Origin: Gammaproteobacteria bacterium
Lineage (GTDB): Bacteria; Pseudomonadota; Gammaproteobacteria; Steroidobacterales; Foliamicaceae
DNA length: 64,000 nucleotides
Direction: 5' to 3'
Assembly (NCBI GenBank): GCA_009838035.1
Contig: VXSK01000017.1
Span: 1-64,000 of the forward strand
The position numbers were made by a program, and so were the translations under genes. Positions 28,267 through 37,078 of this stretch are shown in pieces (within the stretch, counting starts at the first letter, position 1; each line of letters begins with the position of its first letter). The notes beneath the pieces are model-generated. The model saw only the letters and a list, made by a program, of their open reading frames with translations, did no database searches and had not been told where the DNA came from.

Positions 28267-29184
28267 GTGAGCCGGTGGACCGCAACGCTCAGGGCGGATC
28301 GCTTTCGAAGGCGAAAAGGGCCGAGCCGCGCGGGCGAGTGCCTGCTGATCTGTCTTTTGAGTTTCGGCCTGCTGGTCGTGGAGGCGAACTTTCCCGCCGT
28401 CCAGAAGGTGCGCGGCATCGGTGAATTGATGCTTGTGCCGGTTCAGGCGACCGTGCGTCTCGTGTCCGGAGGCTTTCGCGGGGTTCAGGACTATTTCCGC
28501 GATCAGTCGTCCCTGATGCGCGAAAACCAGGAACTGCGTACGCGGCTGTTGCTCCAGGATGTGGACCTGCAGCAGATGTCGGCGCTGAAATCCGAGAATG
28601 AAGAACTGCGATCGCTGCACACGCTGAACGCCCAGCTCGGTTCGAACAATCTGACCGCCGAGACCCTGCCCGGAAATCCGGATCCCTCCCGCCACCGCGT
28701 GACGCTGAACAAGGGCAGCCGGCAGGGGGCGTATATCGGTCAGCCGGTCGTCGATTCCGGAGGTGTGCTCGGCCAGGTGACCCGCGACTACCTGGTCACT
28801 TCGGAGGCGCTGCTGATCAGCGACGCCAATCATGCCCTGAACGTGATGTTCGAGCGCACGGGACTGCAGGCGATCGCCCTGGGCACCGGCCGCAGGGACC
28901 ATCGTCTGCTGCTGCCTTTCGTGCCGGCCCATGCCGACGTGATCCAGGGAGATACCGTGGTCAGCTCAGGCACCGGCGGCCTGTTCCCTGCGGGATTGCG
29001 GGTCGGCGTGGTGGAGGATGTGCGCAACTCTTCGGGCGAGGCTTTCCTGGAGGCGTTCGTGTCGCCCTCGGCCAACCTCGAAAATCCCCGCCAGGTGTTG
29101 TTGCTGCGTTCGGAGCCGCCACCGCCGGACACAGAACCGGGACCGGTCAACGCGGAATCGACCGCCGCCGCCGCAGGATCATGA
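28267..29184 (+). CDS. mreC: Rod-shape determining protein MreC
   Basis: The 305-residue periplasmic scaffold has one N-terminal membrane segment (CLLICLLSFGLLVVE), a coiled coil (DQSSLMRENQELRTR to ENEELRSLH), then the paired beta domains with NKGSRQGAYIGQPVVDSGGVLGQV. It starts with GTG, 43 bases after mreB. A Pro/Glu-rich tail ends the protein. Its stop overlaps the mreD start (ATGA). Confidence 0.94.
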   Translation: MSRWTATLRADRFRRRKGPSRAGECLLICLLSFGLLVVEANFPAVQKVRGIGELMLVPVQATVRLVSGGFRGVQDYFRDQSSLMRENQELRTRLLLQDVDLQQMSALKSENEELRSLHTLNAQLGSNNLTAETLPGNPDPSRHRVTLNKGSRQGAYIGQPVVDSGGVLGQVTRDYLVTSEALLISDANHALNVMFERTGLQAIALGTGRRDHRLLLPFVPAHADVIQGDTVVSSGTGGLFPAGLRVGVVEDVRNSSGEAFLEAFVSPSANLENPRQVLLLRSEPPPPDTEPGPVNAESTAAAAGS

Positions 29185-29636
29185 CGGAAGGCGCCGTTGC
29201 GCGGAATTACGCGCTGCTAGGCGCGGCCCTGCTGATCAGCGTCGTGCCGCTGCCGCAGCTGGTGGGCTTGTGGCAGCCTCCCTGGCTGGCGGTCGCGCTG
29301 ATCTGGCTGGTCATTGTCGCTCCCGAGGACGCACGGCTTGCGGTGGCGGCCGTTGCCGGACTGCTTCAGGACCTGCTGGTGGGCTCGCCTCTGGGTCTGC
29401 ACGCCCTGGCGGCCACCGTGCTGGTTTTTCTTGCCGCCAATATGCGCCACTGGGTCGTCTCCTCGCCTCCCTGGCTCAGGTTTCTCCTGGCGATGCTGAT
29501 GATGACGGCGTACCTGGGTGTCGTGGCGCTGATCGGGGGCTGGTTCGATTACGCCGGCTCCTGGGCCGGGCTTGCAAGCAGCCTGATGAGCGGGGGCGTG
29601 CTGATCCTGATCGCGTTCCTGTTCGTCAGAATCTGA
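29181..29636 (+). CDS. mreD: Rod-shape determining protein MreD
   Basis: The 151-residue membrane protein has five or six hydrophobic segments and sits in the canonical position after mreC, overlapping it by four bases. The AGLLQDLLVGSPLGLHALAA stretch with the conserved Asp-Leu and Gly-x-x-Ala-L is the recognisable MreD motif. It is part of the elongasome with MreBC, PBP2 and RodA. Confidence 0.92.
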   Translation: MTEGAVARNYALLGAALLISVVPLPQLVGLWQPPWLAVALIWLVIVAPEDARLAVAAVAGLLQDLLVGSPLGLHALAATVLVFLAANMRHWVVSSPPWLRFLLAMLMMTAYLGVVALIGGWFDYAGSWAGLASSLMSGGVLILIAFLFVRI

Positions 29637-29642
29637 ACGCGC

Positions 29643-31589
29643 ATGGCGACCCGGCCGGCAAGCCAGCACGTCGAGCATGGAACGCTCCTCCGGCGGGCCA
29701 CCTATCTGGTTTTTCTGCTGGGGCTCCTGACGTGCGTGCTGCTGGCCCGGCTGAGCTATCTGCAATTGATCCAGCACGGCTATTACGCCGGTCAGGCCCT
29801 GGGCAATCAGGTGCAGGGCCGCAAGGTGGCGCCGCGCCGCGGCGTCATCCTCGACCGCAACGGGGAAGTGATCGTGGCCAACCGGGCCGGATTCCGCCTG
29901 ACCATGGTGCCGGAACAGGTCGATGACCTGGCCGGCACGCTGGAGCGTCTGGCGCATTCCGGAATCCTCGATGCGGACACCCAGCCCGAGCTGATCGAAT
30001 CCTCGCGACGTTCACAGCCCTTCGAAGCCATTCCGATACGGACCCGCCTGAGCGACGATCTGGTCGCCAGGTTTGCGGTCGTGCGCCACCGGTACGCGGG
30101 CGTGGACATCGAGGGATTGCTGCTCAGGGAATACCCCCTGGGGGCGGCCGGCGCTCACGGACTGGGCTACGTGACCGCGGTGAGCGCCGAGGACAAGGAA
30201 CGCCTGGAACCGGAGGAGTACGCCGGAATCTCCCACCTCGGCAAGACCGGCGTGGAAGGCAGTTACGAGGACTATCTGCGCGGAAGTGCGGGCAGCGAGC
30301 GAGTCGTTACAAACGCATACGGGCGTCCGCTTTCGCGGACGCGCGAACTGGAGCCCGAACCGGGGGCCGACCTGCTGCTGGCGCTGGACAGGGGCCTTCA
30401 GGCGGAGGCCTATGCCGCCATGGATTCGCGCCGGGGCGCGGTAGTCGCAATCGATCCCAGGGACGGCGGCGTGCTGGTCCTGGTCAGCAGCCCGGCTTTC
30501 GACCCCAATGATTTCGTTGCCGGCATGGACAGCGACGCCTTTGCCGACCTGAACCGCAATACCGACCGGCCCATGTTCAACCGGGCAGTGCGCGGAACTT
30601 ACCCGCCAGGCTCGACGATCAAGCCGATGCTGGCGTTCTCCGCGCTGGCGGCCGGTCACCGCGAGGCCGACCATACAATCAACTGCTGGGGTAGTTTCCG
30701 GCTGCCCGGCGCCCGGCGTCCCTTCCGGGACTGGAAGCGGGAAGGCCATGGCGCGGTGAGCCTTCACGACGCCATCGAGCAGTCCTGCGACGTCTACTTC
30801 TACCAACTGGCGCGCGACATGAATGTCGAGGGCTTGCACGACAGTCTCGTTCAATTCGGCTTCGGCACGCCGACCGGCCTGGACGTGGCCGGCGAAAGTG
30901 CCGGAATCGTGCCCTCCAGAGCCTGGAAGCGCGCCAATTTCAGCGATCCCGCACAGCAGCCCTGGTTCCCGGGCGACACCGTTGTGGCGGGCATTGGACA
31001 AGGCTACCTGACGGTGACGCCCCTGCAGCTCGCGCAGGCGGTCGCGCAGATTGCGATGCGGGGGCGGCGCTACAGGCCGCGGCTGGTGGAAGCCATCCGC
31101 GATCCGGCCAGCGGCAACCTGGTGCGGATGCCGCCGGTGCAGACCGGCACGCTCGCACCGGAAGCGGCGGCGCACTGGCGCATGGTCGTCGATTCCATGG
31201 TAGCCGTCGTTCACGGTCCGCGCGGAACCGCCAGGGCGACCGGCGCGCAGCTTGACTTCCGGATCGCGGGCAAGACCGGAACCTCGCAGGTGCGGGCGAT
31301 GCCGGAGGACGACGAGGAGATACCCGAAGAAGTCGAGGAGCGCTTCAGGGACCATTCGCTGTTCGTGGCCTTTGCCCCGGTCCACGATCCCGTTATCGCG
31401 ATAGCCGTGATCGTGGAGAACGGCGGTTCGGGCTCCGGCCCCGCCGCCGAGGTGGCCAGCCGCCTCCTGGAGACCTACCTGGCGGGCAATGCTCCGCCGG
31501 ACCTGGTAGCCCGCGGCGAAACCCCGCATCGCGCCGGTCGAACGCAGCGGGACTTTCGCCGCGTGCTGCCAGGGGCCCGCGCGCAATGA
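29643..31589 (+). CDS. mrdA: Penicillin-binding protein 2 (elongation transpeptidase)
   Basis: The 648-residue class B PBP is anchored by one N-terminal helix (YLVFLLGLLTCVLLARLSYL). The pedestal domain follows with RRGVILDRNGEVIVANRAG. The transpeptidase motifs are S324-T-I-K327 (PPGSTIKPM), S381-C-D and K544-T-G in AGKTGTSQV. Together with RodA it makes the peptidoglycan of the cylinder wall. Its stop overlaps the rodA start. Confidence 0.96.
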   Translation: MATRPASQHVEHGTLLRRATYLVFLLGLLTCVLLARLSYLQLIQHGYYAGQALGNQVQGRKVAPRRGVILDRNGEVIVANRAGFRLTMVPEQVDDLAGTLERLAHSGILDADTQPELIESSRRSQPFEAIPIRTRLSDDLVARFAVVRHRYAGVDIEGLLLREYPLGAAGAHGLGYVTAVSAEDKERLEPEEYAGISHLGKTGVEGSYEDYLRGSAGSERVVTNAYGRPLSRTRELEPEPGADLLLALDRGLQAEAYAAMDSRRGAVVAIDPRDGGVLVLVSSPAFDPNDFVAGMDSDAFADLNRNTDRPMFNRAVRGTYPPGSTIKPMLAFSALAAGHREADHTINCWGSFRLPGARRPFRDWKREGHGAVSLHDAIEQSCDVYFYQLARDMNVEGLHDSLVQFGFGTPTGLDVAGESAGIVPSRAWKRANFSDPAQQPWFPGDTVVAGIGQGYLTVTPLQLAQAVAQIAMRGRRYRPRLVEAIRDPASGNLVRMPPVQTGTLAPEAAAHWRMVVDSMVAVVHGPRGTARATGAQLDFRIAGKTGTSQVRAMPEDDEEIPEEVEERFRDHSLFVAFAPVHDPVIAIAVIVENGGSGSGPAAEVASRLLETYLAGNAPPDLVARGETPHRAGRTQRDFRRVLPGARAQ

Positions 31590-32692
31590 ACCTGCCGGTG
31601 GCTCAGCAGGGCATGGGGGTGCTGCAGCATCTCAAGCTGGACGGCTGGCTGCTGGTGTGGGTCATGCTGCTGATTGCGGGCGGTCTGGCCGTTCTGTACA
31701 GCGCGTCCGGCGGCAGCGGCGATATTGTGCTTTTTCAGGCTTCGCGCCTGGTGATCGGGCTCGGGCTGATGCTGGTTCTCGCCCAGATCAGCCCTCGATT
31801 CATGATCCGCGCAACGCCCTGGGTATACGGCGCGGTAGTGGTCTTGCTGGCCCTGGTGCTGGTGATCGGTGAAGAAGGCGGCGGGGCCCGCCGCTGGCTT
31901 GATCTCGGGATCCGCTTTCAGCCGTCCGAGTTCGCCAAGCTGGCGGTTCCGCTGATGGTGGCCTGCCTGTTCCATGGCTCGCGGGAACGTCCCGGTTTCA
32001 TGAAGACTCTCGCGGCCCTGCTGCTGATCGTGGCGCCGGCTGTACTGGTCAGTCGTCAGCCCGACCTGGGAACCACCGTCGTGATCGGCTGTTTCGGTTT
32101 CATCGCGCTGCTGCTGGCCGGCCTGAACCGCAAGTTCATTTACGGCGGGGCGGCGATGGGCGTTCTGGCGATTCCGGCGCTGTGGGTGAGTCTGCATGAC
32201 TATCAGCGCCAGAGAATACTGAGCGTGCTGAATCCGGAGTCCGACCCGCTGGGCGCCGGCTACCACATCATTCAGTCGAAGATCGCCATCGGTTCCGGCG
32301 GCGCTTTCGGCAAGGGCTTCATGCAGAGCAGCCAGGCGCAGTTCGGTTTTCTCCCCGAACCGACGACGGACTTCATATTCGCGGTGATCAGCGAGGAATT
32401 CGGCTTTGTGGGCGTCGTCGTGGCGATGCTGCTGTTCATCGCCATTACGGTGCGCATGCTGCAGATCGCATTCGCCGCGCAATGGCGCTACTCCCGCATC
32501 GTGGCCGCCAGCCTGGCACTGGGATTCTTCTTCAGCTTTGCCCTGAACGCGGCCATGACGACCGGGCTGTTGCCGGTGGTAGGATTGCCGCTGCCGCTGG
32601 TCAGCGTTGCCGGAAGCGCAAATGTGACTTTCCTGGCCGGCTTCGGTATCCTCATGGCCATTCGTTCCGATAGACGTTATCTCGCCCGTTAG
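31586..32692 (+). CDS. rodA: Peptidoglycan glycosyltransferase RodA
   Basis: The 368-residue SEDS-family protein has about ten membrane helices. Typical segments include ARRWLDLGIRFQPSEFAKLA, which contains the conserved WL-x-L-G and Q-P-S-E-x-x-K, and the extracellular loop with FLPEPTTDFIFAVISEEFG. The last helices carry TGLLPVVGLPLPLVS. It polymerises lipid II beside PBP2. Confidence 0.96.
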   Translation: MNLPVAQQGMGVLQHLKLDGWLLVWVMLLIAGGLAVLYSASGGSGDIVLFQASRLVIGLGLMLVLAQISPRFMIRATPWVYGAVVVLLALVLVIGEEGGGARRWLDLGIRFQPSEFAKLAVPLMVACLFHGSRERPGFMKTLAALLLIVAPAVLVSRQPDLGTTVVIGCFGFIALLLAGLNRKFIYGGAAMGVLAIPALWVSLHDYQRQRILSVLNPESDPLGAGYHIIQSKIAIGSGGAFGKGFMQSSQAQFGFLPEPTTDFIFAVISEEFGFVGVVVAMLLFIAITVRMLQIAFAAQWRYSRIVAASLALGFFFSFALNAAMTTGLLPVVGLPLPLVSVAGSANVTFLAGFGILMAIRSDRRYLAR

Positions 32693-32699
32693 TCAGTCC

Positions 32700-33674
32700 G
32701 TGTTGCGCAAATACTTCCTTCTGGCCGCCCTGTGCGCGCCGCTCGCGGCGGGCGCCATCGACGTGGATGAACCCGAGGTCAGTGCGTTCATCGACGAACT
32801 GGTGCGCGATGAGGGCCTGGACCGGGAGGATGCCAGCAAACTGCTCGCGTCGGCGGAGTTCCGCCCCGAAGTGATCGAGGCCATGAGCCGCGCTCCGGAG
32901 CGCACGGTCGAATGGAGCGATTACCGGGCGATATTCATGGACTCGGGAAGGATTTCCTCGGGGAAGGCCTTCGGGCGCCTGCACGCCGAGTCGCTGGCGA
33001 AGGTGGAAAGCGATACCGGGGTCCCGGCTTCGGTGGTGCTGGGCATTCTCGGTGTCGAAACCCGCTACGGGCGGATCACCGGCAGGCACCTGGTGCTGGA
33101 CTCGTTGGCCACGCTGGCGTTTCATCATCCCCGGCGCGGCGATTTTTTCCGCCGCGAACTGAAGGACTTTCTGGTGTTGCACAGCGAGAATGCGCTCGAT
33201 GCGGCGCAGGTCCTGGGGTCTTATGCCGGCGCAATGGGACGCGCCCAGTTCATACCGTCCAGCTACCGCCGCTATGCGGTTGACGGCGACGGCGACGGCC
33301 GGCGCGACCTGTTCTCCAACTGGCGCGACGTGCTCAGCAGCGTGGCCGGCTACCTGAGCGATCACGGCTGGCGCCGCGGGGGGGCGGTCGCGATGCCCGC
33401 AAGGCTGGCCGCGAACAGCCGGGCCGCGCCCCAGGAACGGGGCCTGTCTCCACCCACGACGCTCGGGGCCCTGCGCTCGGAAGGCGTTCTGTTCGACAGC
33501 GACCTGCCGGACGAAACTCCTGCCGGGCTGCTGCTGATGAACGGCGGGTCCGGCCCCGAATACTGGCTGGCGCTGCCCAACTTCTACGTGATCACGCGCT
33601 ACAACCGCAGCTATATGTATGCCCTCGTCGTGCATCAACTCGGACAGGCAATAGTCTCCGCGGACACAGGATGA
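32700..33674 (+). CDS. mltB: Lytic murein transglycosylase B
   Basis: The 324-residue enzyme cleaves the MurNAc-GlcNAc bond in the wall. After a signal (LRKYFLLAALCAPLAAGA), the fold shows GVETRYGRITGRHLVLDSL, with the catalytic Glu, and GAMGRAQFIPSSYRRYAVDGDGDG. There is no lipobox, so it appears soluble in the periplasm, unlike E. coli MltB. GTG start, eight bases after rodA. Confidence 0.93.
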   Translation: MLRKYFLLAALCAPLAAGAIDVDEPEVSAFIDELVRDEGLDREDASKLLASAEFRPEVIEAMSRAPERTVEWSDYRAIFMDSGRISSGKAFGRLHAESLAKVESDTGVPASVVLGILGVETRYGRITGRHLVLDSLATLAFHHPRRGDFFRRELKDFLVLHSENALDAAQVLGSYAGAMGRAQFIPSSYRRYAVDGDGDGRRDLFSNWRDVLSSVAGYLSDHGWRRGGAVAMPARLAANSRAAPQERGLSPPTTLGALRSEGVLFDSDLPDETPAGLLLMNGGSGPEYWLALPNFYVITRYNRSYMYALVVHQLGQAIVSADTG

Positions 33675-34408
33675 AACCCGTCCGCTTGCTGCTCCTTGCG
33701 GGCTGCATGAGTCTTGCGGCGGGGTGTTCGGCAATCGTGGGCATGGTCGGCGGACCCTGGGGCGGCTCGTCCGGCGGCCGTCCCGGCCAGGATTGCTACA
33801 CCCAGTTCGGCAAGACCTATTGCCCGCTGATCTCGGCCGAAGGATTCGTGGAAACCGGGATCGCGTCCTGGTACGGCGAGGACTTTCACGGCAGGCCCAC
33901 CGCGCTTGGCGAGCCGTACAACATGTACGCGATGACCGCCGCGCACAAGACGCTGCCCCTTCCGACGCGCGTTCGGGTAACCAATCTCGAAAACGGCCGC
34001 AGCGCCGAATTGCGGGTGAACGACCGCGGCCCGTTCGTGGACGACAGGGTGATCGACCTGTCGTACAGCGCCGCGAGGGAGCTGGGCGTATATCGGCGCG
34101 GAACGGCCAGGGTGCGCGTCGAGGCACTGGAGGCGGGCGGTTCGCCGGCGCCGTCGTCCGCGGCGGGCGGCTACGCCTACCTGCAGACCGGCGCGTTCGC
34201 CTATCGCGACAACGCGGACAAGCTCTATAGCCGGATTCGGCAGGCCGGTATATCCGGAGTGTATGTGCGCCGCAAGGGGAATGGCGTGTATGCCGTATGG
34301 GTGGGTCCGCTCGAAAACGGAAGCCACACGGCCAGGCTCAGGCGCCAGCTGGCGGAAATCGGCATTTCGAGGACCGTCAGGGTACGGGGCGTCGCGCCGC
34401 CCGGCTGA
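33671..34408 (+). CDS. rlpA: RlpA-like septal lytic transglycosylase lipoprotein
   Basis: The 245-residue lipoprotein has a lipobox (LAAGC), a double-psi beta-barrel (IASWYGEDFHGRPTALGEPYN to NDRGPFVDDRVIDLS, with the catalytic Asp region) and a C-terminal SPOR domain (YLQTGAFAYRDNADKLYSRI) that binds denuded glycan strands. It overlaps mltB by four bases. RlpA trims stem-less glycans at the division site. Confidence 0.93.
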   Translation: MKPVRLLLLAGCMSLAAGCSAIVGMVGGPWGGSSGGRPGQDCYTQFGKTYCPLISAEGFVETGIASWYGEDFHGRPTALGEPYNMYAMTAAHKTLPLPTRVRVTNLENGRSAELRVNDRGPFVDDRVIDLSYSAARELGVYRRGTARVRVEALEAGGSPAPSSAAGGYAYLQTGAFAYRDNADKLYSRIRQAGISGVYVRRKGNGVYAVWVGPLENGSHTARLRRQLAEIGISRTVRVRGVAPPG

Positions 34409-34436
34409 AACGGAAAAAACACATGAGAAGAATTCA

Positions 34437-35591
34437 ATGAAAAGGACCAGCGCATTCGCTATCTTGCTCGCCGCTGTCTTTGCCGCGGGTCCCGCCGCCG
34501 CCCAGTCGCCGCGGCCGGTCGCCGGACTGCCCAGCCCGCCCGGCCTGAACGTATCGTCGTTCGTGCTGATGGAGCAGGAAACCGGAACGATTCTGGCCTC
34601 GCTGGAACCGGAGCTCCGGGTCGAGCCCGCCAGCATCACCAAGATCATGAGCGCGTACGCCGTGTTCGAGGCGCTGGCCGCGGGCGAAACCTCGATGGAC
34701 GAAGAGGCGGTCATCAGCGAAACGGCCTGGCGCATGCAGGGCTCGAGGACTTTCCTGGACCTCAACAGCCGGGTCAGCGTGGAGGACCTGCTGCTCGGAA
34801 TGATCGTCCAGTCCGGCAACGACGCCAGCGTTGCCCTGGCCGAGCATCTCGCCGGCGCCGAGGAGGACTTCGCGGTCCTGATGAACTCGATCGCCCAGCG
34901 CCTGGAGATGACCGGCACGAATTTCGAGAACTCCACGGGCTGGCCCGGCGAAAACCATTACACGACCGCGCTGGACACCGCGATTCTTACCCGGGCCATG
35001 GTCCGGGACTACCCGACGCTGTACGGCATGCATGCCCTGCGCGAGTTCACCTGGAACGGCATCCGGCAACCGAACCGCAACACGCTGCTGGCCCGCGACG
35101 CGACGGTGGACGGCGTCAAGACCGGGCACACCGAGTCGGCCGGCTACTGCCTGGTGGCCTCGTCGGTGCGCGACGGCATGCGCCTGATCGCGGTCGTCAT
35201 GGGAGCGGCCAGCGAGGCGCAGCGGGCCCAGGACGCGTTGCGGCTGCTGAGCTACGGATTCCGCTACTTCGAGACTCGCAAGCTGCTCGAAGCCGGCGCC
35301 GATTTCGGATCGGCGCGCGTATGGAAGGGCGAAGAGACCGTCGTCGGCCTGACGGTGGAGGACGACGTGGTCATGACCCTGCCCAAGCGCGCAAGCGAAG
35401 GGATGGAGACCCGGGTGACGGTGAACGAGCCCCTGATTGCGCCGCTGGAGGCGGGCCAGCCGGTCGGTCGGGTGGCACTGATCCGGGACGGCGAGACGCT
35501 CGCGGAACTTCCGCTGGTCCCGGAACGCGCCGTGCCGTCCGGAGGCTTGTGGCAGCGCACCCGCGACTCCGTCCTGTTGTGGTTCGAGTAA
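34437..35591 (+). CDS. dacA: D-alanyl-D-alanine carboxypeptidase (PBP5/6 type)
   Basis: The 384-residue low-molecular-weight PBP has a signal (AILLAAVFAAGPAAAQ), S66-I-T-K69, S126-G-N and K228-T-G as the active-site motifs, and a C-terminal amphipathic anchor ending RDSVLLWFE. It removes the terminal D-Ala of pentapeptides. The start ATG follows GAGAAG by six bases; the longer frame from 34263 lies over rlpA. The usual ybeD gene is missing between it and lipB. Confidence 0.94.
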   Translation: MKRTSAFAILLAAVFAAGPAAAQSPRPVAGLPSPPGLNVSSFVLMEQETGTILASLEPELRVEPASITKIMSAYAVFEALAAGETSMDEEAVISETAWRMQGSRTFLDLNSRVSVEDLLLGMIVQSGNDASVALAEHLAGAEEDFAVLMNSIAQRLEMTGTNFENSTGWPGENHYTTALDTAILTRAMVRDYPTLYGMHALREFTWNGIRQPNRNTLLARDATVDGVKTGHTESAGYCLVASSVRDGMRLIAVVMGAASEAQRAQDALRLLSYGFRYFETRKLLEAGADFGSARVWKGEETVVGLTVEDDVVMTLPKRASEGMETRVTVNEPLIAPLEAGQPVGRVALIRDGETLAELPLVPERAVPSGGLWQRTRDSVLLWFE

Positions 35592-36265
35592 GCGACGCAG
35601 GTACCGCTCGAATCAGGTGGCTGGGGCGCCTGCCCTGGAGGGAAGCCGTCGAGCGCATGCAGCGGTTTACCGGCGAACGGGGCGACCGCACGAACGACGA
35701 GATCTGGTTCTGCGAGCATCCGCCGGTCTTCACCCTGGGCGTCAAGACCGAACCTTCCCATCTCCTCGATCCCGGCGATATTCCCGTGGAACAGTCCGAT
35801 CGCGGCGGTCAGGTGACCTACCACGGCCCCGGGCAATTGATGGTCTACCCGCTGGTGTCGCTGCGTCGCGCCGGGCTTGGGCCACGGACCCTGGTCTGCG
35901 CCCTGGAAGCCTCGGTGATGGATTGCGCCGCGGCATACGGAATCGAGGCGTCGCGCCGGCCCGGCGCTCCCGGCGTATACGTGGACGGCGCCAAGCTGGC
36001 CGCGATCGGCCTGCGCATACGGCGCGGATGTTCGTATCACGGCATGGCGCTGAATGTCTGTGCCGACCTGGGTCCGTTCTCCCGGATCAATCCCTGCGGC
36101 TTTGAGGGTCTGGACGCGGTCAATTTCGCGAGCCTTGGCGGCCCGGATAACCTCGCCGACGCAGCCGCCGAACTGCAGCCTTGGCTGCTGTCCCGCCTCT
36201 ACGCTTCGGGCGGCCGGCGCCGGATCGCTTCCAGTCGATCGACCGTGCCGGCGTCCGCCCAGTAG
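35579..36265 (+). CDS. lipB: Octanoyltransferase LipB
   Basis: The 228-residue enzyme transfers octanoyl groups from acyl carrier protein to lipoyl domains. The signature RGGQVTYHGPGQLMVYPLV is present, with the catalytic K in GAKLAAIGLR and C173 in INPCGFEG. The GTG start lies inside the end of dacA; no other start is in frame before the conserved region. The last 22 codons overlap the converging MurU-like gene by 67 bases. lipA is not adjacent. Confidence 0.93.
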   Translation: MVRVSDAGTARIRWLGRLPWREAVERMQRFTGERGDRTNDEIWFCEHPPVFTLGVKTEPSHLLDPGDIPVEQSDRGGQVTYHGPGQLMVYPLVSLRRAGLGPRTLVCALEASVMDCAAAYGIEASRRPGAPGVYVDGAKLAAIGLRIRRGCSYHGMALNVCADLGPFSRINPCGFEGLDAVNFASLGGPDNLADAAAELQPWLLSRLYASGGRRRIASSRSTVPASAQ

Positions 36266-36891
36266 CCTTCGTAAAGCGCGCCCGAAACGCGTCCCTCATC
36301 GGCGGCTGCGCGCAACAGCGGGGCGAGGCCGAAAATTTCCTCTCCGGCGTCCCGGAACAGTTCGGGGGACAGCACGCTCACGCCGCCGAAGGTGTAGCGG
36401 GGGCCGTCCTTTCCGACCCGCTTCTCCCGCAGGTGGAAATCGCCTGCCGGATTGTGCGCGGGATTGGGCACCAGCATCAGCCAGGCCAGATCGCGCGCGC
36501 GGCGATTGCTCACCGAAAACGGGAACGACGTCCGGATGTCGGCGTTGACAACCCAAAAGGGCTCCTCTCCAAGCAAGGGCAGCGCCCTCCGTATGCCGCC
36601 GCCCGTATCAAGGGCCGTATCGCCCTCTTCGCTGTAGCGAATTCTCAAGCGATGCCGGGAACCGTCGCCGAGCCGGGCGCGGATCATCCCTCCGAGCCAG
36701 GAAAGATTGACGACGGCCTCCCGCACGCCCGCGGCGGCCAGGGCCGTCAGCAGATGTTCGATCAGCGGCTTCCCTTCAACCTCCATCAGGACCTTTGGCA
36801 AGCGGTCGCTCAAGGGCCGCAGGCGCTGGCCGCGGCCGGCCGCCAGAATCATCGCCCTCGTGGGCCGAAACTCGTTTCGCGCGCTCGTCAT
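36199..36891 (-). CDS. murU: Nucleotidyltransferase, MurU-like (N-acetylmuramate-1-P uridylyltransferase)
   Basis: The 230-residue sugar-phosphate nucleotidyltransferase has the signature AMILAAGRGQRLRPLSDRLPKVLMEVEGKPLIEH, DADI-like NADIRTSFPF, and EGYWADAGTVDRLE. Position beside lptD and size favour MurU, which makes UDP-MurNAc in cell-wall recycling; a mannose-1-phosphate guanylyltransferase is an alternative. AmgK, the usual kinase partner, is absent here. The start has GGGAGA upstream. It converges with lipB. Confidence 0.75.
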   Translation of the reverse strand: MTSARNEFRPTRAMILAAGRGQRLRPLSDRLPKVLMEVEGKPLIEHLLTALAAAGVREAVVNLSWLGGMIRARLGDGSRHRLRIRYSEEGDTALDTGGGIRRALPLLGEEPFWVVNADIRTSFPFSVSNRRARDLAWLMLVPNPAHNPAGDFHLREKRVGKDGPRYTFGGVSVLSPELFRDAGEEIFGLAPLLRAAADEGRVSGALYEGYWADAGTVDRLEAIRRRPPEA

Positions 36892-37078
36892 GGTCTCCCG
36901 GGTGGCGATTTTCGCATGCCGAAAAGCCCGCGCCGCGCCGGAAAGCTGCCTTCGCATCGGCGCCGGCAGACCGCACACGGAGCCGGCTTTTGGTTAAAGT
37001 GAGGAGCAGCCCATGAAAGCAAATCCGTATTCCCGCGCCGCTGCGGCGCTGCCTGCCTGACCATCGGGGACCATCCGC

